A stretch of DNA of 64,000 nt from Fundidesulfovibrio soli. GTDB lineage: Bacteria; Desulfobacterota; Desulfovibrionia; Desulfovibrionales; Desulfovibrionaceae. The translations under genes were made by a program, and so were the position numbers. The notes below the pieces were generated by a model. That model was not told the DNA's origin, did no database searches, and was given only the letters and a program-made list of their open reading frames with translations. Location of the stretch: contig NZ_JAKZKW010000005.1 in NCBI RefSeq assembly GCF_022808695.1, positions 104,395-168,394 of the forward strand. The letters are read 5' to 3'. Positions within the stretch are counted from its first letter, which is position 1; each line of letters opens with the position of its first letter. Shown piece after piece: positions 55,759 to 64,000 of the stretch.

Positions 55759-58485
55759 ATGACCACCGAGGAGAAGCGCAGGCTGACGGAAGCCAAGGAG
55801 GGCGGCGTTCCCTGGAGGTATTGGGGGCCCTACCTGAGCGATCGCCAGTGGGGCACGGTGCGCGAGGACTACAGCCAGGACGGCGACGCCTGGAACCACT
55901 TCAGCCACGACCAGGCCCGCTCCCGGGCCTACCAGTGGGGCGAGGACGGCCTGGCCGGCATAAGCGACAGCCACCAGGTGCTCTGCTTCGCCCTGGCCCT
56001 GTGGAACGGGCGCGACGCCATCCTCAAGGAGCGCCTCTTCGGGCTGACCAACAGCGAGGGCAACCACGGGGAGGACGTGAAGGAGTACTACTTCTACCTC
56101 GACAGCACGCCCACGCACTCCTACATGAAGTACCTCTACAAGTACCCGCAGCAGGACTTCCCCTATGAGCAGCTGGTGCGGACCAACTCCCGACGCACGC
56201 GCCTGGAGCCGGAATACGAGCTGCTTGACACCGGCGTCTTCGACCAGGACCGCTACTTCGACGTGTTCGTGGAATACGCCAAGGCCTCGCCCGAAGACAT
56301 CCTCATCCGCGTCACCGTGTGCAACCGTGGCCCAGAGGCGGCCGTGCTGGACGTGCTGCCCACGCTCTGGTTCCGCAACACCTGGTCCTGGCCGGAGGGG
56401 GGCTCCCGCCCGGTGCTCCAGGCCGTGGACAGGGGCTTCGGCAAGGAGATCCTGGCCCGCCACACCGACCCCTTGTTCCTGGAAAGCCTGCCCGAATACG
56501 TGCTCAGCTGCGAGGCGGACCCGGAGCTGCTCTTCACCGGGAACGACACCAACCGCGCCAGGCTCTACGGAGAGTCCAACGGGACGCCCTTCGTCAAGGA
56601 CGGCATCGGCCGCTGCGTGGTGCATGGCGAGCGGGATGCGGTGAACCCGGGCCTGACCGGCACCAAGGCCTCGGCGCGCTACCGCGTGCTGGTGGAGCCC
56701 GGCGCCGGAGCCGTGCTCAGGCTGCGGCTGCGCCCGGGCGGGGCTGCCGCGGAGCCCTTCGGCGAGGACTTCGACGAGCTGTTCGCGCTGCGCGAGCACG
56801 AAGCGGACGAGTACTACGCGGCCCTGACCCCCAGGCAGGCAAGCGAGGACGAGGCCCGCGTGCTGCGCCAGGCCCTGGCCGGGATGTTCTGGTCCAAGCA
56901 GTATTATTATTTCGACGCGGACAAGTGGCTCGAACAGCACCATGCCCATCCGCTGCACCGGCAGGAGCGGGCCAGCCGCAACCGGGAGTGGTTCCACATG
57001 GTCAACGACCACGTGATCTCCATGCCCGACAAATGGGAATACCCCTGGTACGCCGCCTGGGACCTGGCCTTCCACGCCGTGGCCATGTCCTCGGCGGACC
57101 CGGACTTCGCCAAGGAGCAGCTGGAGCTCATGCTGCGCGAGAGCTACATGCACCCCAGCGGCCAGCTGCCCGCCTACGAGTGGAACTTCAGCGACGTGAA
57201 CCCCCCCGTGCATGCCTGGGCCGCCCTGTTCCTGTACCTCACGGAGAAGTCCAGGGACGGCAAGGGGGACACGGAGTTCCTGCGGCGCTGCTTCAGCAAG
57301 CTGACCCTGAATTTCACCTGGTGGGTCAACCGCAAGGACCGCTTCGGCAAGAACGTCTTCGAAGGCGGCTTTCTGGGGCTGGACAACATCGGCGTGTTCG
57401 ACCGCAGCGCCTCCCTGCCCACGGGCGGCCACCTGGAGCAGGCCGACGGCACGGCCTGGATGGCCTTCTTCTGCCAGAACATGATCGAGATCAGCGCGGA
57501 ACTGGTGGAGGAGGACCCCTTCTACGAGGACCTCTGCACCAAGTTCCTGGAGCACTTCCTGTGGATCGCCAACGCCGTCAACCAGGGAGGCGGCGAAGGC
57601 ATGTGGGACGAGGAGGACGGCTTCTACTACGACATCCTGCGCCTGCCCGACGGCTCGGCCCAGCGGCTCAAGGTCCGTTCCATGGTGGGGCTGCTGCCCC
57701 TGTGCGCGGTGACGGTGATCGAGCCCTGGCAGCGTGAGCGCATGCCCCGGGCCGCAACGTCTGTCGTCAGGCTCATGCGGCGCATGCCCGAGCTGCTGGA
57801 GAGCATTCACCTGACTGGGCCGGGCCACTACGGCCACGGCGGGCGCGGCATCATCGCCCTGGTCAACGAGCAGCGCCTGCGGCGCATCCTCGCCCACATG
57901 CTCGACGAGGAGGAGTTCCTGAGTCCCCACGGCATCCGGGCTCTCTCCCGCCACCACCTGGGGCGCCCATACAAGTTCATGGCCAACGGCGACGAGTACC
58001 GGGTCGGCTACCTCCCGGCCGAATCGGACACGGGCATGTTCGGGGGAAATTCCAACTGGCGCGGGCCGGTCTGGATGCCCGTGAACGTGCTCATCGTGCG
58101 CGCGCTGCTCAACTACTACACCTACTACGGGGACACCTTCAAAATCGAGTGCCCCACGGGCTCGGGCAGGATGATGAACCTCTTCGAGGTCGCCCGGGAG
58201 ATCGCTTCTCGGCTCACGCGCATCTTCCTGCGCGGGGAGGACGGCCGCAGGCCCGTGTTCGGCGGGGCGGACAAATTCCAGACCGACCCCCACTGGCGCG
58301 ACAACATCCTGTTTTACGAGTATTTCCACGGGGACAACGGCGCGGGCATCGGCGCGAGCCACCAGACCGGGTGGACGAGCCTGGTGGCCAAGCTCATAGA
58401 GATTTTCGGGCTGATCGACCCCGAAACCTACCTGGAGCGCGGCAAGCACAGCGCCCTCAGGAAGGATGTGAAACCAGGGCCCTGA
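55759..58485 (+). CDS. GH63-like glucosidase
   Basis: 908 residues from the ATG at 55759 (the frame is open further upstream; family members begin MTTEEKRRL). Phrases typical of the MGH1-type GH63 family are LSDRQWGTVREDYSQDG, AWNHFSHDQARSRAYQWGE, WEYPWYAAWDLAFHAVAMS, LPAYEWNFSDVNPP and GYLPAESDTGMFGGNSNWRG. The barrel is an (alpha/alpha)6 fold; the D of YAAWDLAFH and an E near the C-terminal FGGNSNWRGP region are the likely catalytic positions. Cytosolic, as there is no signal peptide. It probably trims glucosyl-glycerate or oligosaccharides. Confidence 0.88.
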   Translation: MTTEEKRRLTEAKEGGVPWRYWGPYLSDRQWGTVREDYSQDGDAWNHFSHDQARSRAYQWGEDGLAGISDSHQVLCFALALWNGRDAILKERLFGLTNSEGNHGEDVKEYYFYLDSTPTHSYMKYLYKYPQQDFPYEQLVRTNSRRTRLEPEYELLDTGVFDQDRYFDVFVEYAKASPEDILIRVTVCNRGPEAAVLDVLPTLWFRNTWSWPEGGSRPVLQAVDRGFGKEILARHTDPLFLESLPEYVLSCEADPELLFTGNDTNRARLYGESNGTPFVKDGIGRCVVHGERDAVNPGLTGTKASARYRVLVEPGAGAVLRLRLRPGGAAAEPFGEDFDELFALREHEADEYYAALTPRQASEDEARVLRQALAGMFWSKQYYYFDADKWLEQHHAHPLHRQERASRNREWFHMVNDHVISMPDKWEYPWYAAWDLAFHAVAMSSADPDFAKEQLELMLRESYMHPSGQLPAYEWNFSDVNPPVHAWAALFLYLTEKSRDGKGDTEFLRRCFSKLTLNFTWWVNRKDRFGKNVFEGGFLGLDNIGVFDRSASLPTGGHLEQADGTAWMAFFCQNMIEISAELVEEDPFYEDLCTKFLEHFLWIANAVNQGGGEGMWDEEDGFYYDILRLPDGSAQRLKVRSMVGLLPLCAVTVIEPWQRERMPRAATSVVRLMRRMPELLESIHLTGPGHYGHGGRGIIALVNEQRLRRILAHMLDEEEFLSPHGIRALSRHHLGRPYKFMANGDEYRVGYLPAESDTGMFGGNSNWRGPVWMPVNVLIVRALLNYYTYYGDTFKIECPTGSGRMMNLFEVAREIASRLTRIFLRGEDGRRPVFGGADKFQTDPHWRDNILFYEYFHGDNGAGIGASHQTGWTSLVAKLIEIFGLIDPETYLERGKHSALRKDVKPGP

Positions 58486-58532
58486 CGGCCCGCAACCGCG
58501 GCAAGAACCTTTCGCAAAAGGAAAAGACGGAG

Positions 58533-59789
58533 ATGAAGACGCATCGCGCGGCCTGGGGGGCCTTGCTGGCCTCCCTGGCCCTGACGGCCCTGCTCTCAGC
58601 CACGGCCCTGGCCCAGGAAACCGAAACGCCCCCCACTTTCGAGGCCCGGGCCGTGCTGCCCAAGGCCGTCCTCTCAGGGCCGTCCTACAACGTGGACAGC
58701 GTCGTGACCAACGACGGCTACCTCAACGCCTACACCATCCACTCCCGCTACGGGGATTTCCGGGCCGAGTCCACGGCGCTGCTCTACACGCGCATCGCCG
58801 AGATCGCCGCCATGGACAAGATGGAGCAGCTGGCGGGCACGTCGGCCTTCGGCGGCTCCCTGCTGGGCAAGGGCAAGCAGACCGTCCAGGGCGCGGTGAA
58901 CCTGGTCACGGACCCGCTGGACACCGTGGGCGGCGCGCTCTCCGGGGTGGGCAAGATGTTCGTGCGCGCCCAGGAGAGCCTGGTGGAGAGCACCCCAAGC
59001 AAATACGAGGACGGCCGCCTCCAGAACCTCATCGGCTACTCGCAGACCAAGCGGGACTACGCCAAGCAGTTCGGCGTGGACCCCTATTCCACCAACCCTG
59101 TGCTCCAGGCCAAACTCAACGCCATTGCCGAGGCGGGTTACGCCGGGAGCATCACCGGCTCCGCGCTGCAGGCCCTGATTCCCGGCGGCGTGGGCGTGGC
59201 GGTTTCCGGCGTGAGCGGCACGGCCTTGATGGGCAGCGTGGACGTCTCCGTGCCCCCCACCGACCTGCGCAGGCAGAACCGCCAGGCGCTCCTAGACGCG
59301 GGGGTGCCCGAATCCCTGGCCAGGCTGTTCATCAACAACGAGCAGTTCACCCCCACCCAGCAGACCGTCATCGTCAAGGCGCTGTCCTCCATGCGGGGCA
59401 CGGAGGGCTTGGCCGAGTTCGTGGAGTTCGCGGCGGGCACCCAGGAACAGGACGTGGCCCTGTTCCGCCAGCGCATGGCCCGCATGTACGCCGGGTACGA
59501 CAACACCGTGGCCAACCTGGCGCGTTTCGTGCGCCTGGGCAGGTTCGTGGGCGCGCAGCGCGGCGACGGGACCCTGGTGCTGGCCTTCCCCCTGGACTAT
59601 CTGGTCTGCACCAGGACGAACGCCTCCATCATCGAGGCCATGGCGGGAAGGGCGCGCGAGCTTTCCGCCAGTGGCGTGGAATTGTGGCTGACCGGCAAGG
59701 CCAGCCCCATGACGAAAAAACTTCTCAAGCGCATGGGCTGGCGGCTCAACGAGGAGAGCGGCAAAAGACTCCTCGGGACCTGGTATTGA
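58533..59789 (+). CDS. Exported hypothetical protein
   Basis: 418 residues from the ATG at 58533. Signal peptide AAWGALLASLALTALLSATALA. The mature protein contains glycine-rich helices (GGALSGVGKMFVRAQESL, GSALQALIPGGVGVAVSG) and a helical C-terminus. I do not recognise a family. It lies 47 bases after the glucosidase stop and could be co-transcribed. Confidence 0.72.
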   Translation: MKTHRAAWGALLASLALTALLSATALAQETETPPTFEARAVLPKAVLSGPSYNVDSVVTNDGYLNAYTIHSRYGDFRAESTALLYTRIAEIAAMDKMEQLAGTSAFGGSLLGKGKQTVQGAVNLVTDPLDTVGGALSGVGKMFVRAQESLVESTPSKYEDGRLQNLIGYSQTKRDYAKQFGVDPYSTNPVLQAKLNAIAEAGYAGSITGSALQALIPGGVGVAVSGVSGTALMGSVDVSVPPTDLRRQNRQALLDAGVPESLARLFINNEQFTPTQQTVIVKALSSMRGTEGLAEFVEFAAGTQEQDVALFRQRMARMYAGYDNTVANLARFVRLGRFVGAQRGDGTLVLAFPLDYLVCTRTNASIIEAMAGRARELSASGVELWLTGKASPMTKKLLKRMGWRLNEESGKRLLGTWY

Positions 59790-59935
59790 GGGGCGCCCTG
59801 ACAGGGCCGAGGACAATTGACTTGTGGCGCAAAATGTTTGCGGGTATTGTAAGAACTGTTTGGCATTTCATAATAGATCCGATCGACGGGGCCTCTATGA
59901 AACCCGCCAAAACAACCAACACCTAGGAGTATGGC

Positions 59936-60193
59936 ATGAAGATTCTCGCCGCTGTCGCTCTCTCGCTTCTCCTCTCTGCCGGAATGGCCTTCGCCAACGC
60001 CGACGACGCCAAATGGATCGCCCAGTGCCTCAAGGACAACAAGGACGCCAAGGTGCCCGTTGAAGTCATCACCAAGTACTGCACCTGCATGAACAACAAG
60101 ATGAGCGACAACGAGACCCAGTCCATCACCCAGTGGGAGAAGACCCACCCCAAAGAGCGGGCCGAGTGCGACAAGGAGTCCGGCTGGAACTAG
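59936..60193 (+). CDS. Small exported cysteine-containing protein
   Basis: 85 residues. Signal peptide MKILAAVALSLLLSAGMAFA; mature part ~65 residues with four cysteines in two pairs (C31, then CTCM, C78 in AECDK), likely disulfides. AGGAG lies upstream and a strong terminator downstream, so it is a monocistronic, probably abundant periplasmic protein of unknown function. Confidence 0.75.
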   Translation: MKILAAVALSLLLSAGMAFANADDAKWIAQCLKDNKDAKVPVEVITKYCTCMNNKMSDNETQSITQWEKTHPKERAECDKESGWN

Positions 60194-60224
60194 GCCGAGC
60201 CTCCTGCTCCTGATCAGAAACGGC

Positions 60225-60254
60225 GGGGCCGGGTGAAGAACCCGGCCCCTTTTT
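60225..60254 (+). terminator. Rho-independent terminator
   Basis: GGGGCCGGGT/ACCCGGCCCC 10-bp stem with GAAGA loop, followed by TTTTT. Confidence 0.9.
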
Positions 60255-60279
60255 GTTGCGGAACGTTGGCGGGAGGGGC

Positions 60280-61212
60280 TCAGGCCAGCACGAGCCTGAT
60301 CTCCACCGAGATGTGGTCGTACACCACGTGCATGCCCAGGTGCCTGAAGAACCTGGCCGAGCCGTAGATCACGCCCCAGTCCGTGCGGTCGAAGTCGAAG
60401 TTGGCGTGCAGGCCGATCTTGCCGTCGTCGAGCATGCGCAGGTGGGCCGGGAAGAAGATGGTCTTGCCCACGCCCCGCAGGGAGAGCTGGCCGGTCATCA
60501 CGTAGTTGGGCCTGGTGGCGGTGCCCTCGGCGGCGGGGGTGGCCTCCGTGAGGGTGAACACGGCCGTGGGGAAGAGAGAGACGAAGAAGAAGTCGTCCGA
60601 GGCCAGGTGGGCCTCCAGTACGTCCTTGAGCGGGTCGCCTTCGAGGTTCTTGTCGGCGATGCTGGTCATGTCGATCTCGAAGATGCCCTTGAACCCGCTG
60701 CGCACGCCCTGGGTGAAGTCCATCTCCGCCTTGGAGACGGAGAGGGTGCCGTGGTGGCTGATGTTGTGGTTGCGGCCTGTCCAGAGGATGGCCGTGTCGC
60801 CGCTGGTGAGCTTGTAGAGCCTGGGTTCGGGGGCGAAGGCCGGGAAGGGCTGGTCCAGCGTCCGGGCCGCGCTGCCCTCCAGGACGTAGCCCGCCTCGGC
60901 GCACTCCTCGATGCCGCCGGGGAAGACGGAGATGTTGGCGTATCCGGCCCGGCGCAGCTTCTGGGCCGCGGTGTGAACGTCCATCGAGCCAGCGCCCGCG
61001 CCCGCGAGGATGATGGGCATGGACTTGTCGGGCGCCAGCTTGGCGACCTCGTCCAGGAAGACCACCTGGTACACGCAGGCGTTGAGCGCGCCCGGGATGT
61101 GGCGGCGCTCGAAATGCTCTGGGGGAAGAACGTCAATGAGCGCCGCGCCGCCGGATTCGACCGCCAGCCTGACATCCTTCAGCGTCAGCTCGGGAAAGTT
61201 CTCGGTGGTCAT
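60280..61212 (-). CDS. Rhodanese-YceI fusion protein
   Basis: 310 residues. Residues ~1-110 form a rhodanese-like domain (ALIDVLPPEHFERRHIPGAL...); its active-site cysteine is missing, with AGAGAGSMD where CxxGxR is expected. Residues ~130-310 form a YceI/lipocalin-like domain (LYKLTSGDTAILWTGRNHNI, then GSARFFRHLGMHVVYDHISV). The YceI fold binds isoprenoids or amphiphiles. No signal peptide is evident, so it is probably cytosolic. Role unknown; the dead rhodanese may bind a partner. Confidence 0.85.
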   Translation of the reverse strand: MTTENFPELTLKDVRLAVESGGAALIDVLPPEHFERRHIPGALNACVYQVVFLDEVAKLAPDKSMPIILAGAGAGSMDVHTAAQKLRRAGYANISVFPGGIEECAEAGYVLEGSAARTLDQPFPAFAPEPRLYKLTSGDTAILWTGRNHNISHHGTLSVSKAEMDFTQGVRSGFKGIFEIDMTSIADKNLEGDPLKDVLEAHLASDDFFFVSLFPTAVFTLTEATPAAEGTATRPNYVMTGQLSLRGVGKTIFFPAHLRMLDDGKIGLHANFDFDRTDWGVIYGSARFFRHLGMHVVYDHISVEIRLVLA

Positions 61213-61403
61213 GGATGCCTCCTGGGGATGGCCCGGGATGATAATGGTAGGCGCTCAATAGCAGAACGGATGGGTTTTGAGAAGCGGCACGGGCGCAGAA
61301 ACATGATTCCGTACCTGGACCTATGCCGTTCTATGCAAGGGCGAGCATTCCCCATATGAGGCGGAAGAGAACCCGTCACCCGATTTACGTGAGGAGTGCA
61401 CCC

Positions 61404-61925
61404 ATGATCTCGAGAGCAAGCATCGATTTCCGTCGGCTGGCATTCCGTTGCCTGGTGCCGCTGGTGTGTTTCCTCCTGGCCGGTCCAGTCCACGGGCGCT
61501 GCGCGGCGGACGAATCGGAAGCCATCCTGCAGGTATATCGGCCGCTGCTTGCGGAATACTCGCGGCTGGTTCTGGGAGTGCGGGACTCGGAGGCCATCGC
61601 ATTCGCGCTGGAGAAGAACATGGCCTCCACCGCGTTGCAAAAGCTGTTCAAGGCCGAACAGCGGCTCAGGAACAAGGAAGGGATGGGGCGGCTCGACTTT
61701 GACCTCTTCTTCAACGCCCAGGACGAGTGCGGCAAGCCGTTGCGTATTCTGGGCCTGACGCTGGAAACGCAGGTAGCCCTCCTGACCGTGAGCAACGGCT
61801 GCAAGGGGATGAAGCCCTACGTGTTCGTCCTGGTCAAGGAGTCGGGCCGCTGGGTAATAGACGACGCCCGGTATGACGTCGACGGCAAAATCTGGACCCT
61901 GCAGGGCATCCTGAAAGCGAAATAG
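61404..61925 (+). CDS. Exported DUF3828-like protein
   Basis: 173 residues from the ATG at 61404 (GAGGAG upstream). Signal peptide FRCLVPLVCFLLAGPVHG. The mature domain, ending with the phrase GRWVIDDARYDVDGKIWTLQ, resembles small NTF2-like/DUF3828 periplasmic domains. No catalytic residues recognised. Confidence 0.65.
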   Translation: MISRASIDFRRLAFRCLVPLVCFLLAGPVHGRCAADESEAILQVYRPLLAEYSRLVLGVRDSEAIAFALEKNMASTALQKLFKAEQRLRNKEGMGRLDFDLFFNAQDECGKPLRILGLTLETQVALLTVSNGCKGMKPYVFVLVKESGRWVIDDARYDVDGKIWTLQGILKAK

Positions 61926-62040
61926 CCCTCCCCGGGTGGGTTCCAGCGCCGGGTCCGCCAGCCGGTGCCAGGAGTCCCGTGCCCGGCGCACGCGGCGGGC
62001 CTGCCTGCCCACCCCTGCCCTGGCGCGGTGGCGGATTGGG

Positions 62041-62060
62041 CTAACAGTCCGCTGAAAAAG
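62041..62060. repeat. Possible mobile-repeat end
   Basis: CTAACAGTCCGCTGAAAAAG resembles short dispersed repeat or MITE ends ending in CTGTTAG. Only one copy seen in the window, so unproven. Confidence 0.25.
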
Positions 62061-62105
62061 CAGATTTTCGCAGCCCGTTCAAAGCAACCTCTGGCAAGGC
62101 GCGAG

Positions 62106-62155
62106 AAAAAGCCAAACCCGGCGTGTAGTTTTCCCACGCGAGGGTTTGGCTTTTT
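62106..62155. terminator. Bidirectional hairpin terminator
   Basis: AAAAAGCCAAACCC and its perfect complement (14-bp stem) enclose a smaller GCGTG/CACGC hairpin. A-run on one side and T-run on the other serve both the + gene ending at 61925 and the - gene ending at 62193. Confidence 0.8.
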
Positions 62156-62192
62156 GGAGCAACGATGTCAGCAGGAATCATGCGACAGGCTG

Positions 62193-62555
62193 TCAAACGC
62201 CTGCGCCCAGCCGCTCCAGATAATCCTTCAGCACCAGCGCGTGGTTCCGTTCCCGGTCCCGGGCCGCGTAGAGCAGCGTCACCGTGCCTTCCCGGGCCTC
62301 GGCGGCGACCCTGGCGGCCAGGGCGGCGGCTTCCGGGGCCTCCAGCTCCTGCCGGTAGCGCGGGGCGAAATCCTCCCAACGGGTGGGGTCATGGTGCAGC
62401 CAGGCGCGCAGGGCGCCACTCGGGGCCAGGTCCTTGAGCCAGCCGTCCAGCGGCAGGGCCACCTTGGCGATGCCGCGCGGCCAGAGCCTGTCCACCAAAT
62501 AGCGCTTGCCATCCTCGGGGGAGGGTTCGTCGTAGACGCGTTTCACCAGCAGCAT
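62193..62555 (-). CDS. DUF488 family protein
   Basis: 120 residues from the ATG at 62555 (GAGGG upstream). The family pattern is clear: VKRVYDEPSPEDGKRYLVDR, LWPRGIAK, WLKDLAPSGALRAWLHHDP and VTLLYAARDRERNHALVL. YeaO-type DUF488 proteins are small cytosolic proteins of unknown function, sometimes linked to DNA damage or stress. The length is normal. Confidence 0.92.
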   Translation of the reverse strand: MLLVKRVYDEPSPEDGKRYLVDRLWPRGIAKVALPLDGWLKDLAPSGALRAWLHHDPTRWEDFAPRYRQELEAPEAAALAARVAAEAREGTVTLLYAARDRERNHALVLKDYLERLGAGV

Positions 62556-62695
62556 GGGCGCACCCTCGGTTTGTTGTTCCGTCCCCGGCGAAGGCCGGTC
62601 CGGCCACGGCGCAGGCCGATCCTGAGGTGTCACGCTACCCCGGCGGCGCGTGTCGGGCAACCCGCCGGGAGGGATTTCCGCCTGCGCGACAAAAC

Positions 62696-62724
62696 AGAGG
62701 GGGCTCCTTGCGGGAGCCCCCTCT
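62696..62724 (-). terminator. Terminator of the hydrogenase gene
   Basis: A 12-bp GC-rich stem with a 4-5 base loop, followed on the minus strand by GTTTTG, 24 bases past the hydrogenase stop. Confidence 0.8.
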
Positions 62725-62747
62725 TCTCGTTGATTGGCGTCAAACGG

Positions 62748-64000
62748 CTAGCGCACGGTGACCAGGGTCTCGGCCTTGCCCTCGGCGTCGATCAGGTGCA
62801 CGCCGCAGGCGATGCAGGGGTCGAAGGAGTGCACCAGGCGCAGGATCTCCAGGGGGCTGTTGGAGTCCGCGATGGGCACGCCCACCATGGAAGACTCCAC
62901 GGCACTGGAGGCGCCCTGTGCGTCGCGAGGACCGAAGTTCCAGGCCGAAGGCACCACCATCTGGTAGTTCTTGATCTTGGAGGTGGCGTCGGTGGACAGC
63001 CAGTGGCCCACGGCGCCGCGCGGAGCCTCGCCCAGGCCGACGCCCGTGCTGTTGGCGGGCACGGTGTTGCTGGCGTAGGTGCTGAGGTTGTTGGCCGCGA
63101 TGTTGCTCTTCAGGGTGTTCAGCCAGCCCACCATGGCGTCGCCGATGACCTTGGTCTCGATGGCGCGGGCAGCGGTGCGCCCGATGACCGAGAACATGTC
63201 GTTCATGGTCAGTCCCAGGGTGGAGAGCAGGGAGTCCACGGCGGCCTTCACCTGGGCCTGGCCCTTGCCGTAGGCAATCAGCACGCGGGCCAGGGGTCCG
63301 ACTTCCATGGGCTTGCCCTGGTAGCGCGGGGCCTTGAGCCAGGAGTACTGGGCCGACTGGTTGTAGCCGGTGTAGTTGGGCGAAGTCACGCCAGAGGCCG
63401 GGTTGAGCGGGGTGGAGGTGTTGTACCAGGCGCGGGAGACGTCCTCGGTGATGGAGGCCGTGTTCACGGCGGCCACGCTGCCCACGTTGCGGCCCATGAT
63501 GACGCCGCCGGGCATCAGGCAGTTGCCCGTGCCGTACTTGTCCAACGGGAACTCGCCGAAGGCCAGCATGTTGTCGAACCCGCCGATCTTGGCCCACTCG
63601 GGGTACTGCTTGGCCAGGTAGACCACGTCAGGGATGTAGAAGTTCTTGATGAAGTCGTTGGTGGCGGTCAGCTGGGTGGCGAAGTTGGTGATGTTCGCCG
63701 CCACGGCCAGCTCGTTGCCGCTGGTCACGCCGCCGGGGATGGTGACGTGGGGGTGCGGGTTCTTGCCGCCGAACAGGGCCATCATCTTGGCGGTGTTGGC
63801 CTGCTGGGCCAGGGCCTGGAGGTAGTGGGCCACGAACAGCAGGTTCGCTTCCGGCGAGAGCTTCATGGCCGGGTGGCCCCAGTAGCCGTTGGAGAACGGC
63901 CCCAGCTGCCCGGAGCTGACCAGGCCCTGGAGCTTGGTCTGCACGGCCGCGAAGTCGATGGACGGGGCCGAGGGGGAAACCTGGGCCGCCAGGGTCGCGG
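62748..64000 (-). CDS. Periplasmic-type [NiFe] hydrogenase large subunit (partial)
   Basis: The start lies beyond the window; the last 416 residues are present. Group 1 [NiFe] phrases include LGPFSNGYWGHPAMKLSPEA, GGKNPHPHVTIPGGV and, at the C-terminus, DPCIACGVH, the CxxC pair that binds the NiFe site, then the short peptide (LIDAEG...) cleaved on maturation. The first ligand of the C-terminal pair is Cys, not Sec, so this is a [NiFe], not [NiFeSe], enzyme. The small subunit should lie just upstream, off the window. Naming of the large subunit varies between species, so no symbol is given. Confidence 0.97.
   Translation of the reverse strand, partial: ATLAAQVSPSAPSIDFAAVQTKLQGLVSSGQLGPFSNGYWGHPAMKLSPEANLLFVAHYLQALAQQANTAKMMALFGGKNPHPHVTIPGGVTSGNELAVAANITNFATQLTATNDFIKNFYIPDVVYLAKQYPEWAKIGGFDNMLAFGEFPLDKYGTGNCLMPGGVIMGRNVGSVAAVNTASITEDVSRAWYNTSTPLNPASGVTSPNYTGYNQSAQYSWLKAPRYQGKPMEVGPLARVLIAYGKGQAQVKAAVDSLLSTLGLTMNDMFSVIGRTAARAIETKVIGDAMVGWLNTLKSNIAANNLSTYASNTVPANSTGVGLGEAPRGAVGHWLSTDATSKIKNYQMVVPSAWNFGPRDAQGASSAVESSMVGVPIADSNSPLEILRLVHSFDPCIACGVHLIDAEGKAETLVTVR

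Noticed and set aside
62041..62060. Insertion-sequence end
   Set aside because: A single copy without transposase or partner repeat; listed only as a weak repeat.

Overview
The window is mostly GC-rich bacterial chromosome from a sulfate-reducer-like deltaproteobacterium, most likely Desulfovibrionaceae. This rests on a periplasmic-type [NiFe] hydrogenase large subunit at the right edge, a probable selenocysteine-containing rhodanese, and the mix of c-di-GMP, trehalose and envelope genes. The genus cannot be fixed from the sequence alone.

Positions 1 to about 25,075 are accessory DNA. It opens with a type I restriction operon (hsdM end, hsdS, a DUF3553-like gene, a DUF262/HNH GmrSD-like gene, hsdR). 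A mobile-element module follows: a DUF5131 (Gp37/Gp68) gene, two tiny genes, an SF3-helicase-like ATPase, a non-coding AT-rich stretch with ACCCTTC repeats that looks like a replication origin, a structured-RNA candidate, a small regulator, two tyrosine recombinases with an excisionase-like gene between them, and an IS3-family remnant. Next is a strikingly AT-rich four-gene operon (17,531-24,838): two dynamin-like GTPases, a zinc-ribbon alpha/beta hydrolase (DUF726-like) and a protein carrying a HEPN RxxxxH motif. I read it as an uncharacterised, dynamin-based anti-phage or membrane-stress system. The accessory block ends at the 3' half of a tRNA gene (best match tRNA-Ala) followed by a strong terminator, as expected of an integration junction.

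From 25,293 on the sequence is GC-rich core-like DNA: a beta-lactamase-family hydrolase, a DUF1254 protein, a sulfatase, and a tightly overlapping trehalose operon (treS-maltokinase fusion, otsB, otsA). Then come a membrane diguanylate cyclase, nudC, a GGDEF-EAL protein, a rhodanese with two in-frame UGA codons in its active-site loop, a broken GGEEF cyclase, a lipoprotein, and an LplT-PlsC-Aas fusion. An amidohydrolase and a TetR regulator are divergent around three evenly spaced operators. The remainder holds purT, a secreted beta-propeller protein, a GH63-like glucosidase, several small exported proteins, a rhodanese-YceI fusion, a DUF488 protein and the 3' part of the hydrogenase large-subunit gene.

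The defence genes cluster in the island. The trehalose enzymes form one pathway: OtsA/OtsB make trehalose, and TreS-Mak converts it to maltose 1-phosphate. The three GGDEF proteins and the regulator/operator set point to second-messenger and envelope regulation.
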